Shown: positions 43,404 through 52,705 of the stretch, piece after piece
Position numbering within the stretch: the first letter of the stretch is position 1
Layout: every line of letters begins with the position of its first letter
DNA from: Candidatus Scalindua sp.
GTDB taxonomy: Bacteria > Planctomycetota > Brocadiia > Brocadiales > Scalinduaceae
Assembly (NCBI GenBank): GCA_031316155.1
Contig: JALDRB010000009.1
Location: forward strand, 62,001-126,000
Length of the DNA stretch: 64,000 bases
Direction: 5' to 3'
Position numbers and translations under genes: made by a program
Notes under the pieces: generated by a model
What the model saw: only the letters and a program-made list of their open reading frames with translations
Databases searched by the model: none
Told to the model about the DNA's origin: nothing

Positions 43404-44375
43404 TCAGAAAAGTATCTGGACATTTTCATAGTCTACGATTCTACCGTGAAGAACCTTCTTCGTATCAAAATTCTGGACCTTAATTATTTCACCGGTAACC
43501 CCATTTTCCTGTGCCAGTCCTTTGGTAACAATTTTAAATTTTTCTGTTTTGATAAACAATTTTACCGTATCCCCTTTTTTAATTGTCGGAGGTGTCTCAA
43601 TAATCTCTTCTGTTATTACGGTAAAAGGCAGGATCTGGGTGCTGGCCACCTTACCCCTCAGAGATTCGACATCAGAAAAAATTTCTCCGTTTACATTTGT
43701 TGTTTCTCTTCGTGCCAGGAAGACATTTTCTGCTGTTAAACTTTTGTGGCGATCTATCTTATTCTTTGCAATAGCAATAAATTCAAATACCCTGACTTTA
43801 AAACGGACAGGTATTTTGAAAAGCAGCACACCATCCGCATTTGCCATAACCATAACTACCACATTTCCTCTGTTTTTACTGATATCGGCAAGTGATGCAT
43901 CGAGGTATATCTCATCCCTTTTCTTGGTTACCCATTGATCACCGGGATTATTCCCTACTTCTATCGTAATATCTCTGTTAAACGATTGAGTAGCAAAGAG
44001 TAAATGCTCCTTTGCTTTTTCTACAATCTCAGTTCCCGTTATTTTTGTTGATTCAACTGAGACTATAGCCGCTTCTGAACCTTCGAAAACAATATCTGAT
44101 AAACTAATGCCGGAACTCAAAAGCCTCATCTTAAAAAAATCCCTGTCGACCCTTCTGTGATTATTCGGCCATGGGGTTCTCCCGACTTCAATGTCATTAA
44201 TTATCTTTATCAATTTATCATCATCTCCGGTAACTTGCGAAATATCACCTATTGTTATTATTTTTTCTTTCAGGGTAACCTTATCCATGATATCTATTTC
44301 AATTTGACTCGCTTGTGCTGAACCCATAACCACGAGAAATGTTATAACTACACACACGAAAACCCTAGATTTCAT
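43404..44375 (-). CDS. flgA: Flagellar P-ring assembly chaperone FlgA
   Basis: 323 residues with a signal peptide (about 1-22, ending AQAS). The C-terminal SAF/FlgA domain shows LTAENVFLARRETT, LRGKVASTQILPFTVITEEII, KKGDTVKLFIKTEKFKIVTKGLAQENGVTGEIIKVQNFDTKKVLHGRIV. It assists FlgI polymerisation in the periplasm. A TAAGGAGCCGG ribosome site and a long repeat (copy B) lie upstream. Confidence 0.93.
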   Translation of the reverse strand: MKSRVFVCVVITFLVVMGSAQASQIEIDIMDKVTLKEKIITIGDISQVTGDDDKLIKIINDIEVGRTPWPNNHRRVDRDFFKMRLLSSGISLSDIVFEGSEAAIVSVESTKITGTEIVEKAKEHLLFATQSFNRDITIEVGNNPGDQWVTKKRDEIYLDASLADISKNRGNVVVMVMANADGVLLFKIPVRFKVRVFEFIAIAKNKIDRHKSLTAENVFLARRETTNVNGEIFSDVESLRGKVASTQILPFTVITEEIIETPPTIKKGDTVKLFIKTEKFKIVTKGLAQENGVTGEIIKVQNFDTKKVLHGRIVDYENVQILF

Positions 44376-44402
44376 TGTCCGGCTCCTTATGAATCAGACG
44401 CG

Positions 44403-44513
44403 ATCTTCGAGTTAAGCGCATCCTGCGTAACTCTTTCATAATTGCTACAACGACGTCCATGTCGTTGCTTAACGCCATTTTGAGTATGTGCTAACGCACA
44501 TATAAAATTATTT
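44403..44513 (-). repeat. Long repeat, copy B (flgA leader)
   Basis: Shares, on the minus strand, a TATGTGCgttaGCACATA hairpin, GGCGTTAAGC, a CAACGACatggacGTCGTTG hairpin, ATTATGAAAGAG and ATGCGCTTAACTCGAA with copy A at 21921-22050. It ends about 20 bp before the flgA ribosome site. The 273-bp flgG-flgA gap holds nothing else recognised. Confidence 0.65.
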
Positions 44514-44648
44514 TTAAACCTTTTTTAACAATTATTGAATTTTCTCAAGCATAAAAAATCAAAGCCTTATTTTCATTAATTCTTACGTTTTTTCTATTCA
44601 ATCCTTAGAGTCTTGTCCCTTAATCAAATCATCAAGACATCACAGCTA

Positions 44649-45434
44649 TTACCTGATGATCTGGCTTGTAGTCTGGAGCATCTCATCACTTGCCCTGATT
44701 GCCCTTGAGCTTGTTTCGTATGCCCTTTGAGCAACGATAAGATTTACCAGTTCTGTAACCACCTCAACATTGGAACTTTCCAGAAAACCCTGCATTATTT
44801 CTCCAACACCATTCAAACCCGGAGTCCCGGTCTGTGGAGTACCAGATGCTGTTGTCTCTCTGTAAAGATTTTTTCCCAGACTGTCCAATCCGGCAGGATT
44901 AGGAAAAGTGGCCAGCGTTATTTGGCCTGCCGACTGGATGCTTCCGTCTGAACTCTGGGTTGATACAGTACCATCAGAACCGATATTAATGGCTATTACA
45001 TTTCCCTGAATTGTCGTGGAAGGATCTAGCCTCAGCCCTTCTGAATTTACCAGTTCACCATTGCTGTTAAGCTGAAAGGAACCGTCACGGGTGTATACAG
45101 TACTTCCGTCAGGATGTGACACCTGAAAAAAACCGGGTCCCTGAATAGACATATCCAATGATCTCCCGGTATTTTCGGGAACACCTTGAGTAAAGACCTT
45201 GCTTGTGGATACAACTCGAGTACCGCTCCCGACCTGCAGGCCAGTAGGAGACTGAACACCCTGTGAGGATTCTGAACCGGCAGCTACAGATTTATCGTAT
45301 AATAAATCCTGAAAGTTTGCCTGTACTCTTTTATATCCTTTGGTATTTACATTGGCAAGATTATTTGATATCACATCCAGCAGGAATTGGTGAGCCTTCA
45401 TACCCGTTGCACTTGTATACAATGCCTTAATCAT
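44649..45434 (-). CDS. flgG: Distal rod protein FlgG
   Basis: 261 residues, the standard length. IKALYTSATGMKAHQFLLDVISNNLANVNTKGYKR at the start, a middle GPGFFQVSHPDGSTVYTRDGSFQ motif, and EMLQTTSQIIR at the end, after LVNLIVAQRAYETSSRAIRASD. It forms the distal rod. It is 29 bp after flgF, with an AAAGGAGATAAA ribosome site. Confidence 0.97.
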   Translation of the reverse strand: MIKALYTSATGMKAHQFLLDVISNNLANVNTKGYKRVQANFQDLLYDKSVAAGSESSQGVQSPTGLQVGSGTRVVSTSKVFTQGVPENTGRSLDMSIQGPGFFQVSHPDGSTVYTRDGSFQLNSNGELVNSEGLRLDPSTTIQGNVIAINIGSDGTVSTQSSDGSIQSAGQITLATFPNPAGLDSLGKNLYRETTASGTPQTGTPGLNGVGEIMQGFLESSNVEVVTELVNLIVAQRAYETSSRAIRASDEMLQTTSQIIR

Positions 45435-45463
45435 GATTTATCTCCTTTGCGCCAAAAACAAAT

Positions 45464-46183
45464 TTAAACAATATTTGATTGACTGCTAATCAACTGTTGC
45501 AGAGTGTCGCTGAAATTCTTTATAAGGTAATTGCTCGCTTCATAACTCCTCATGTTTTCTATCATCTCAACCATTTCTGCCACAACATTTACATTTGATT
45601 TTTCCAGGTATCCCTGTGCAATGGCATAGTTCAGCTTAGCCGGATCTGGTACAGCCGTTGGAGATGCCATGAACAAACTTGAACCAACCGGGATGAGTGA
45701 GGACATTTCTGTAAAATTGTTAATCAACAATTGTCCAACTTCACTGTTATCCACCTTAATCTTTCCTGTACTGTCTATGGTAACCAAATTTTTCCCCTTC
45801 GGCATTACGAGTGGTCCGTTTTGCCCTAACACCTTTCCACCATTTGAGGTTACGATTTCACCATTACCGGAGAGTTTAAATTGCCCATTTCTTGTATATC
45901 TCAAACCTTGTTCTGTCTCGATGGTAAAAAATCCCTCACCATCAATGGCTATATCGAGACTGTTCCCGGTATAAGTCAGATCACCTTTGGTGAAATCAAT
46001 ACTCACATCCGGGCGAACTACTTCACTTTTGATCCCGTCTACTTCATCCGCAGTAATAGTAAAATCAGCAATATACTTTTTAAAGCCGGCAGTGTTTGTG
46101 TTTGCAAGGTTTGCGGATATGGTTTCCTGTTTCTTTGTGTATGCATCAAGCCCGGAAGCAGCCAAATAAACAACTTCAATCAT
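45464..46183 (-). CDS. flgF: Proximal-rod protein FlgF
   Basis: 239 residues of the FlgF/FlgG rod-protein family. The opening is MIEVVYLAASGLDAYTKKQETISANLANTNTAGFKK, with a middle GEGFFTIETEQGLRYTRNGQF and an end VEMIENMRSYEASNYLIKNFSDTLQQLI. The FlgF call rests on length and position just before flgG. A sigma-54 promoter candidate lies 66-82 bp before the start. Confidence 0.9.
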   Translation of the reverse strand: MIEVVYLAASGLDAYTKKQETISANLANTNTAGFKKYIADFTITADEVDGIKSEVVRPDVSIDFTKGDLTYTGNSLDIAIDGEGFFTIETEQGLRYTRNGQFKLSGNGEIVTSNGGKVLGQNGPLVMPKGKNLVTIDSTGKIKVDNSEVGQLLINNFTEMSSLIPVGSSLFMASPTAVPDPAKLNYAIAQGYLEKSNVNVVAEMVEMIENMRSYEASNYLIKNFSDTLQQLISSQSNIV

Positions 46184-46248
46184 TTTTACCTTTCTCCGAT
46201 CTTTTTTCTTTATGTAACTATTTCACAACCAACTACCTTCTTTCATGA

Positions 46249-46265
46249 AGCTACTTCTATGCCAA
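46249..46265 (-). promoter_or_regulatory. Sigma-54 promoter candidate before flgF
   Basis: The minus-strand sequence TTGGCATAGAAGTAGCT has the GG and GC elements exactly ten bases apart, as required for sigma-54. It is nearly identical to the candidate before fliK. Transcription would start about 50 bp before flgF and bypass the insertion between flgE and flgF. Confidence 0.65.
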
Positions 46266-46539
46266 AAACAAAGAAAAAAAATATAAACAGGTTCTTCTTG
46301 TAAAATTTCCTATAACAGTCTGTATAATTAGCAGTTAGATTAATCATCATTTGTATTTTACAAAATGCCCTTGCTGAAGGATCTTGATCTACAAATACTT
46401 CTATGACAATTTTTTCCACATTCTGTGAAAAACATTCCCACCCACCTCTATTCACGCTGATTCTCAGTAATTCTCGTCAACGGTAATTCCGTAATAACGC
46501 ATTGAGACATAAAAAATTAGGTTCCATAAAAAGTTAAAA

Positions 46540-46970
46540 GTGCCTGAAGTTTGAAGCGAGCTACCCGTCCCCGCCAGAATGCTCGTCGGGCTGACGAACG
46601 GACTGATGGCCGGGCGGGAAGTTGTGGATAATAAAGAATTTTCTCAGGAACTGGAAAAGAGAACTCGACGATTTGCTGTACGAATAATTCGATTGTCCAC
46701 AACGCTACCAAATACTCCAGAGGGAAGGGTTATAAGAAATCAGATCACAAAATCAGCATCTTCCATAGGCGCTAATTACCGGGAGGCAAATTGGGTTTAG
46801 AGGTAAGGCAGACTTTAAAAACAAGATAAGAATTTATGAAAGCGAAGCCTGCCTGCCCGATGGAATACGAAGTCTATTCTTTCGGGGTGAAACACAATAT
46901 TGGAACAAAGTAAATCATTAACTTCAGTTACTTTAGACATTTTACACGTTAGGCACTTTGGTTACAAATC
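46540..46970 (+). mobile_element. Small repeat-flanked insertion carrying a four-helix-bundle gene
   Basis: It is bounded by AAAGTGCCTGAAG (about 46540) and, inverted, by AGGCACTTTGG (about 46950), and carries a broken four-helix-bundle gene. The right-hand end, ATTGGAACAAAGTAAATC to GGCACTTTGG, recurs near 41430. It separates flgE from flgF. Confidence 0.5.
46620..46860 (+). pseudogene. Four-helix-bundle (23S IVS/S23-type) protein, frame-broken
   Basis: FSQELEKRTRRFAVRIIRLSTTLPNTPEGRVIRNQITKSASSIGANYREAN matches the conserved first half of four-helix-bundle proteins. A stop follows at 46800, and the expected next segment, GKADFKNKIRIYESEAC, continues in another frame to about 46860. The visible ATG at 46579 lies in repeat sequence, so a GTG near 46625 is a better original start. 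Inactive. Function of the family is not well established. Confidence 0.7.
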
Positions 46971-47007
46971 CCCCGAGTTATGACAATAAAAAACAACACT
47001 TCTCAAT

Positions 47008-47051
47008 ATCCTGAATTGAGCGGTTCCTTTTTTGTCCGCTCAATTCAGGAT
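47008..47051 (-). terminator. Hairpin after flgE
   Basis: A perfect 16-bp stem (ATCCTGAATTGAGCGG with CCGCTCAATTCAGGAT) and 12-base loop lies 24 bp past the flgE stop. Only a delayed T-run (TTGTTTTTTATT) follows on the minus strand. It probably ends the fliK-flgD-flgE transcript. Confidence 0.6.
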
Positions 47052-47074
47052 TCTCTTTTCAGCAGGTATCAATT

Positions 47075-48724
47075 TTACCTTACTAAATTGACTAATTCTT
47101 GAAGTATCTCATCGGTGGTAGTGATGGTACGGGCGTTAGCCTGGAATGACCGTTGTGTCGTAATAAGGTTTGTAAACTCCTGAGCTAAATCGACATTAGA
47201 ACTTTCTAATTGACCATCTATGATCCGGCCGGCTCTTCCTGAACCCGCTGTTTGGAGTACCGGTTCACCGGAGGAGACATTTATCGCAAATCTATTTCCA
47301 CCAATCTTAGTTAAACCTGCCGGATTACTGAAGGTTGCCATCTGCAATTGTGCTACAGTCTGTGCTATTCCGTTCGTAAATATCGTAATAACCTTTCCAT
47401 CCGCATTAACAGTCGCTGAACTGAAGAAACCTGCTTTATAGCCGTCCTGACGAAACTGTGCCACCGTTCCTACCGTTTGACTGTCAGTACTGCTGTTGCC
47501 GTCACCACTGAATTGACTGACGCCCTCAAAAGAATTTGGCTGTCCGAAGTCCAGAGTGATTACCTGTGTTGTTGAATCCGGATAGGTTACCGTAATAGTT
47601 GAGGTGCCCGTTACAGATGCAAATGATCCGTCTGTGCTGTTAAAATTTATTGCCGTAACAGCATCAGTGACACTACCGGTACCGGCCTTCATGGTACCTG
47701 TTACATCCCATGTATCAGCCGCTATTTTTTCAAAGGTAAGGGTAACGGCATTTTGCACTCCTTTCGAATCAAAGATTGAAGCTGTGGTAGTATGCGCCTT
47801 ACCACTTCCCGCTACCGTCTCGGCATTCGTAATGAAGGTTGTAGCTCCCGTATTTCCCGAAGTGGCATCGGCAATACTCAAGCTCAGTCTGCTGTTCTGT
47901 TCTCCCGGAGCATCAGATGTCAGTACTATTTTTCCACTTGAGACCGAAGCCGTTGCTGACCCGAAGCTGCTTGATATAAAGCTCAACAGGTCCCCCAGTG
48001 TAGTACCATTCTCCCCGGTGCCACTACCATAAATAAAGGTTTTATTCACGGGAACACCATCTGATTCCGATCCAGTTATCGTAATCTTATCACCTGAAAC
48101 ATAGTCTGTGGTATTCTGGTCAAGTGCGTTCAAAGTTGTTGATGCGGTAGCATCAACCCCTCCGGTTTGATAGGCACTTGAAGATTCCACCACTTGGTTA
48201 ACAGCATTTGCCGAAATCGTAGAATTAAGGTTTCCGGACAGGTTTATTTTTGTAGTAGCCTTCGCCGGCACAGTCGAATTTACGGGGACATTGATAGCGG
48301 AGCCATTTACACCCTTTACCTTGAGGCCCGAAGCAGAATCTACGAGATCGTCGTTTTTGTCAAGATCGAAGGCTCCAACCCTTGTGTATGTGTCTTCAAT
48401 TCCATCCGTAAGGATAAAAAAACCATCTCCCTCTACGGCCAGGTCGAAAGGTTTTCCTGTTGGAGTTAGGCCTCCCTGGGTAAAATCCATATCAATGCTT
48501 GAAACCGAGGTTCCCATACCTATCTGTACGGGATTGTTGCCGCCAAGCCCGTTACCAGGTGCCTGAGCAGATCTCAGAGTTTGAGCAAACTGATCAGCAA
48601 AAGTTGTTCTGGATGACTTAAAACCAGGTGTATTTAAATTGGCCAGATTGTCACCGATAACACTTAAGGCCGTCTGTGAAGCCTTGAGTCCTGATACGGC
48701 AGCGGCCATTGATGATAAAGCCAT
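47075..48724 (-). CDS. flgE: Flagellar hook protein FlgE
   Basis: 549 residues. The start is SMAAAVSGLKASQTALSVIGDNLANLNTPGFKSSRT. GDGFFILTDGIEDTYTRVGAFDLD lies in the middle, and RQDGYKAGFFSSATVNADGKVITIFTNG and FTNLITTQRSFQANARTITTTDEILQELV at the end. The central region is an expanded, Ser/Thr-rich surface domain. It builds the hook. It follows flgD and precedes a terminator-like hairpin. Confidence 0.96.
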   Translation of the reverse strand: MALSSMAAAVSGLKASQTALSVIGDNLANLNTPGFKSSRTTFADQFAQTLRSAQAPGNGLGGNNPVQIGMGTSVSSIDMDFTQGGLTPTGKPFDLAVEGDGFFILTDGIEDTYTRVGAFDLDKNDDLVDSASGLKVKGVNGSAINVPVNSTVPAKATTKINLSGNLNSTISANAVNQVVESSSAYQTGGVDATASTTLNALDQNTTDYVSGDKITITGSESDGVPVNKTFIYGSGTGENGTTLGDLLSFISSSFGSATASVSSGKIVLTSDAPGEQNSRLSLSIADATSGNTGATTFITNAETVAGSGKAHTTTASIFDSKGVQNAVTLTFEKIAADTWDVTGTMKAGTGSVTDAVTAINFNSTDGSFASVTGTSTITVTYPDSTTQVITLDFGQPNSFEGVSQFSGDGNSSTDSQTVGTVAQFRQDGYKAGFFSSATVNADGKVITIFTNGIAQTVAQLQMATFSNPAGLTKIGGNRFAINVSSGEPVLQTAGSGRAGRIIDGQLESSNVDLAQEFTNLITTQRSFQANARTITTTDEILQELVNLVR

Positions 48725-48843
48725 TTCCTCACTCCTTTCATCAAAAAATGGTTAATGCTTTAGAACAGGTTGTATGCTTAGCTGTTAAGACAAACAGCTT
48801 AACATCAGTGTATTTTGCAAAACGACAGGTAATGATTAGATTA

Positions 48844-49266
48844 TTATAAAATCCCCCGTATGTCAGAGAGAGGTATCTCTTTTTTATCTATTACTACCGA
48901 GACGTTGTCATTATTAAGGGAAATTTTCTCGATTTTTCCCTTTAAGACTTCTTCAGGAAAGTCAGGATCCGTGTATTCTACCTTCTTTCCTATGAGATCT
49001 CCTCCGCTGAATATTTGCTGACTCTTTGTCAAACGTGATAATTCAGTGCTGAAATTTTCCTTCAGCTCTTTCTGAGACTCAACCACCCCTGAAAATGAAG
49101 TATTAAGATTAGTAAGTTGTTCAAGTGAACTGAACTGAGCTAACTGGGCTAAAAAATCGTGCCCTTTCAGTGGGTCCATTGGACTCTGATTCTTTAATTG
49201 TGTTGTAAATAAACGTAAAAAAGCCTCTTTGTCTACATTTGAATTGCTTACGCGAGAAACGTCCAT
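48844..49266 (-). CDS. flgD: Hook-cap protein FlgD, short form
   Basis: 140 residues. The conserved N-terminal region NVDKEAFLRLFTTQLKNQSPMDPLKGHDFLAQLAQFSSLEQLTNLN is intact, but the C-terminal Ig/FnIII-like domains of longer FlgD proteins are absent. It still has a KKEIPLSDIRGIL ending seen in short FlgD proteins. It scaffolds hook polymerisation and is exported. It lies between fliK and flgE. Confidence 0.92.
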   Translation of the reverse strand: MDVSRVSNSNVDKEAFLRLFTTQLKNQSPMDPLKGHDFLAQLAQFSSLEQLTNLNTSFSGVVESQKELKENFSTELSRLTKSQQIFSGGDLIGKKVEYTDPDFPEEVLKGKIEKISLNNDNVSVVIDKKEIPLSDIRGIL

Positions 49267-49280
49267 CTTTTACCTCTCTT

Positions 49281-51035
49281 TCATATAAGATAGTTAATTC
49301 TGTCTGAGTTTACGGTATTCTGTTCCAACACCTCAACATCTCTCTCTTCATCAACATTTTCTTTGTCACCATGTGCAATGTTTCTCCTTTCCCGGCTGTC
49401 GTTATCAGGTTGTAAGTCCTTACTCATTAATCCCTGTCTTTCCTCCTCTTTTTCCTGAAGAGTTACATCAAATCTTCCAACATCAATATTCTCACTCGAA
49501 AGAAGCTCTCTTAGCCGGGGAATATCCTTCTCTATAATGTCCTTCACCAGAGATTTCTCCACAGAAATCTTTGCCTCAAGGACTTCATCCACAATCGTAA
49601 ATTCAAGGTTAAGACCGCCAAGTTCTGGTGGGTTCAGTTGTAACTTTACTTCAGATTTACCGCCTTGCAGAAAGAGCCTCGCCCCCTGCACTATTTGATC
49701 CGCTACGTCAGTTTTTAGAGATTCTGAAAAGTTAGCACTGTTGATATCTCCGGAGGTAGTAATTGAACTTAACCTTGGCTCTAAATCCAGCTTGATAGTT
49801 GTAATGTTACCGTTTGATCCCACTCTTCTCTTTGTGTCTTGAAGCTCTAATAATGTGTTCTCTTCAGTTGTGGAACGGTTTACGAATTCCCCGGATTTAA
49901 CAGAGTTCATAATATTGCCTTCAGCGGAAGATGCCATACTCACAGATTGGCCTGTTTTTGTTGCAGGTGAATTTTGTCCTCTCTCTCTTTCTGTCTCCCG
50001 AGAACCTTGACCAATGGACCGTTTTGTATCTGAATTTGCAGGAAACGTCTGATTTACATGCTGAGTTGCCGACAGCTCATTAACATTGCCATTTACCCTT
50101 TCTCCGGGAAACAATGTGGCGTCTCTTTCTAATGATTGAGCTTGTGACAATTTTGCCGATTGAAGAGACTCGTCCGTCTCCCCATCCTCCAATACATTGG
50201 CAGCCAATCCATTGATCCGGTTCTCGGACTCATCAGTCCCGTTTTGAACAAAACGGAACTGCCCGGCATCTGCTTCCATCTCCTTAAGGTTTTCCGGGAA
50301 CAGAAATGATGGCTTCGGGTGAGAACCTATGTAACTATCTTTATCTTTTGAACCGGATGTTGACATCCCATCACTAATAGTGTTCACAACTGAGTTCGAA
50401 TCTGAAACCACTCCCTCTCCTTTAATTTGTACGCTCATTATCTCGGAAGATAGTTCAACAATCGGGATCTGGTTTGTCGCTCCTGTTTTTGCACCCTGAA
50501 CTGTATTGAGTTCGGCATGTGCAAGGTTCATATTCTGTTCCTTGGCACTTTGGTTTTGAACAGGCTCTTCTGCAGTCAAGGTCTTTGCAATTTCGATAAG
50601 ATTTCCGGGAAACGCTATTTCTCTGTTTGATCCTTGACTATCTCCAAGCAGGTAATACAACAATCTATCTTCACCCATTGGTACCGGTGTGATTTCACTC
50701 TCCAGGAGTGTTTCTTTATTTGTGGCATCGGGCAACCCACTAACAGGCACACCTTGACCAATGTCCATAATAAGGAGATCACTCTTAACAATCTTCTCTA
50801 AAAAGAGTTTGGATTCACCATTCATAGGCGATATATTCTGTTTTTGCCCAGCGTAATTGAGCGCCTGGTTTGCAGCAGCTGCCATATCTTCCAGAGAATC
50901 TGCCAGGACAGGACGAAAACTCTTGTCACCCGTTTTGGTTTGTACGGTATTATTCATGTTCGACAACCCGTTCGTAACAGAAGTATCTTGTGTTGAGGAA
51001 ATCCCGAACAGCATATTGAAAGATTGTTCTATCAT
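49281..51035 (-). CDS. fliK: FliK-like hook-length control protein
   Basis: 584 residues. The N-terminal 400 are long, disordered and Ser/Asn/Glu rich. The C-terminal domain (about 440-540) has the FliK pattern KSEVKLQLNPPELGGLNLEFTIVDEVLEAKISVEKSLVKDIIEKDIPRLRELLSSENIDVGRFDV. It measures hook length and switches the export gate. It is the first gene after a strong sigma-54 promoter candidate and is 14 bp before flgD. Confidence 0.9.
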   Translation of the reverse strand: MIEQSFNMLFGISSTQDTSVTNGLSNMNNTVQTKTGDKSFRPVLADSLEDMAAAANQALNYAGQKQNISPMNGESKLFLEKIVKSDLLIMDIGQGVPVSGLPDATNKETLLESEITPVPMGEDRLLYYLLGDSQGSNREIAFPGNLIEIAKTLTAEEPVQNQSAKEQNMNLAHAELNTVQGAKTGATNQIPIVELSSEIMSVQIKGEGVVSDSNSVVNTISDGMSTSGSKDKDSYIGSHPKPSFLFPENLKEMEADAGQFRFVQNGTDESENRINGLAANVLEDGETDESLQSAKLSQAQSLERDATLFPGERVNGNVNELSATQHVNQTFPANSDTKRSIGQGSRETERERGQNSPATKTGQSVSMASSAEGNIMNSVKSGEFVNRSTTEENTLLELQDTKRRVGSNGNITTIKLDLEPRLSSITTSGDINSANFSESLKTDVADQIVQGARLFLQGGKSEVKLQLNPPELGGLNLEFTIVDEVLEAKISVEKSLVKDIIEKDIPRLRELLSSENIDVGRFDVTLQEKEEERQGLMSKDLQPDNDSRERRNIAHGDKENVDEERDVEVLEQNTVNSDRINYLI

Positions 51036-51396
51036 TATCTTGTAAATTATGAATTGAATACAGAAAGATTTCAGGGTGTTTCAATTACTGAACATCAGCT
51101 TAGAGCTATCTCTGTGCCAAAAACTCATAGTAATTGATAAATTAAAAATATTTTTTACAGAACTGTTTATTGTATTATTTCACAATGAGTTATGTAAATG
51201 ATAATTCCATTTCCGTTTCGTACCACCCACGGTATTTCACGGCTGAGAATATTACCATGACATGTTTTTCCTCTTTACACGGAAAAACTTTCTTCAGTGT
51301 TTGGGTATGTTCTTAAATAATCTGATGAAGTACCGCCTGGAGAGAAATGAAGAAACAGGAAATGTACAATAGAATAAAGAAAATGACGGCGGGGTT
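51036..51396. other. Leader region of the fliK-flgD-flgE operon
   Basis: 361 bp between the lipoprotein gene and fliK. It contains the sigma-54 promoter candidate and otherwise AT-rich sequence with no gene. Confidence 0.6.
51104..51120 (-). promoter_or_regulatory. Sigma-54 promoter before fliK
   Basis: The minus-strand sequence TTGGCACAGAGATAGCT has a full GGCAC -24 box and a GC -12 box ten bases apart. The closely similar box before flgF supports a shared class. Transcription would start about 57 bp before the fliK ATG. Confidence 0.75.
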
Positions 51397-52029
51397 CTAT
51401 AAGGTATGAATCATGTGATATGCGGCAAATTGTGCGTATCGCTTCATGGATAATAAGAGTATTTTCCAGTCGTAAAGTGATTGCTCGCTTTGGAAATTAT
51501 TTGCATGATAATTCTTTACCAGCTTTATCACTGAAGCTTCGCTACTATCAAATATGGCATCTGAACTCCATAGAACATTTCCCGTTATGGTGGAAAACAT
51601 TCCTATCTTTATTCCCAGGATTGGGGGGTCGTGAGGTCTATAGTGGGTTATTTTACCAAAGATAATTCCGTCAACCTTATATCTCTTCTTTGCTGCAATT
51701 ATCGTCTCAGCCCTTACGAGCCCTTTGGTCCAGAGCTCATTTTGCAGGAATAAACTGTCCCGGAACTCATGAGGCATTATCGTTTCAAACCTTGCACTTT
51801 TTTGAAATTCAATAAAGAAGGCTTCCGTAACATCATTTACGACTTTTTCCCTGTGGGTTTCAAAATCAAACGGGACGAGCAGTACACGATGTATAGGTGC
51901 AGTGATATACTCTTCGGATTTAAAGAAACTGATAGACTTAAACTCTTTTTGACGGGGAGCAACACAGCCATCCGCAAAGATTACGGCTAGAGAAATCAGT
52001 AAAAGGAAAGTAATTAATTTTCTTTTCAT
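51397..52029 (-). CDS. Lipoprotein with a TolB/CsgG-like N-terminal region
   Basis: 210 residues with a signal peptide ending in FADGC, a lipobox. HRVLLVPFDFETHREKVVNDVTEAFFIEFQKSARFETIMPHEFRD followed by RYKVDGIIFGKITHYRPHDPP resembles the beta-alpha fold used in FlgT, LpoA-like and CsgG proteins (a nucleotide-free TolB-N-type domain). It is next to the flagellar cluster on the same strand, so a flagellar outer-membrane part is possible. It is 61 bp after the coiled-coil lipoprotein. Confidence 0.55.
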   Translation of the reverse strand: MKRKLITFLLLISLAVIFADGCVAPRQKEFKSISFFKSEEYITAPIHRVLLVPFDFETHREKVVNDVTEAFFIEFQKSARFETIMPHEFRDSLFLQNELWTKGLVRAETIIAAKKRYKVDGIIFGKITHYRPHDPPILGIKIGMFSTITGNVLWSSDAIFDSSEASVIKLVKNYHANNFQSEQSLYDWKILLLSMKRYAQFAAYHMIHTL

Positions 52030-52090
52030 CTCGTTAACTGTACGGGAATTTTAATGTTTTCTTGTGTAAATTCTCCAGCTCCCTCAGATT

Positions 52091-52705
52091 TTATTCATCT
52101 TCACTCTTTTCCAATTGGTCGATCTTTAACTTGAACAACTCCTGCCGGGCCTTGGTTTCGGCAATTTGAGCCTTTAATACTTCTTCCTCTAACTGTTTTG
52201 GTTTTAATTCAGCAATGGCAAGTTTTTTCTCTAAATCTTTTATTCTGGCATCCAAAACTTTTATCTCTTCTGTTAAATTTTTATTATTCGCTTCCAGTTC
52301 TTTTTTCGTTTCAGAGCATTCCTCCTCAATTTTTTCTTTGGCAACTTTAACATCAGTTAAATTTTGTTCAAAAGTTTCCCGCATCTCTTTCTCTTTATTC
52401 AGGGATTTTTCCAATCTCTTTATCTTTTCCAGTATCTTTAATTCTTCTTCTCCATCTAACAAACCTACACTTACCGTAGACCCCTTTGATAAATATCCCG
52501 ATCCACGACTCTCAGGCAGAGCAGACACGGTTTCATCTTGTTTAACAACAGTTTCAGTCTGCTTAACCGTATTTTGTTCCAACCAGGATTCAACAGGGGG
52601 GACACTCGGCCCGGTTGCCACGACGAAACAACCGTTACATACAATAATCAGTGAACAGGAAACGACGAGAACGTACCTTAGAGAAGTGATCATAAACAGA
52701 ATCAT
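52091..52705 (-). CDS. Coiled-coil lipoprotein
   Basis: 204 residues. The N-terminus IIVCNGC is a lipobox, so an envelope lipoprotein is expected. About residues 80-200 form one long heptad coiled coil (LKILEKIKRLEKSLNKEKEM to LFKLKIDQLEKSEDE). The family is unknown. A start at ATG 52690, five codons later, is also possible. Probable partner of the following lipoprotein gene. Confidence 0.7.
   Translation of the reverse strand: MILFMITSLRYVLVVSCSLIIVCNGCFVVATGPSVPPVESWLEQNTVKQTETVVKQDETVSALPESRGSGYLSKGSTVSVGLLDGEEELKILEKIKRLEKSLNKEKEMRETFEQNLTDVKVAKEKIEEECSETKKELEANNKNLTEEIKVLDARIKDLEKKLAIAELKPKQLEEEVLKAQIAETKARQELFKLKIDQLEKSEDE

Noticed and set aside
44403..44513. Integron attC site suggested by GTTAAGC and GCTTAAC words in the gspJ/flgA repeat
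   Set aside because: The order is GTTAAGC then GCTTAAC, the opposite of an attC (RYYYAAC ... GTTRRRY), and no integrase or cassette array is present.
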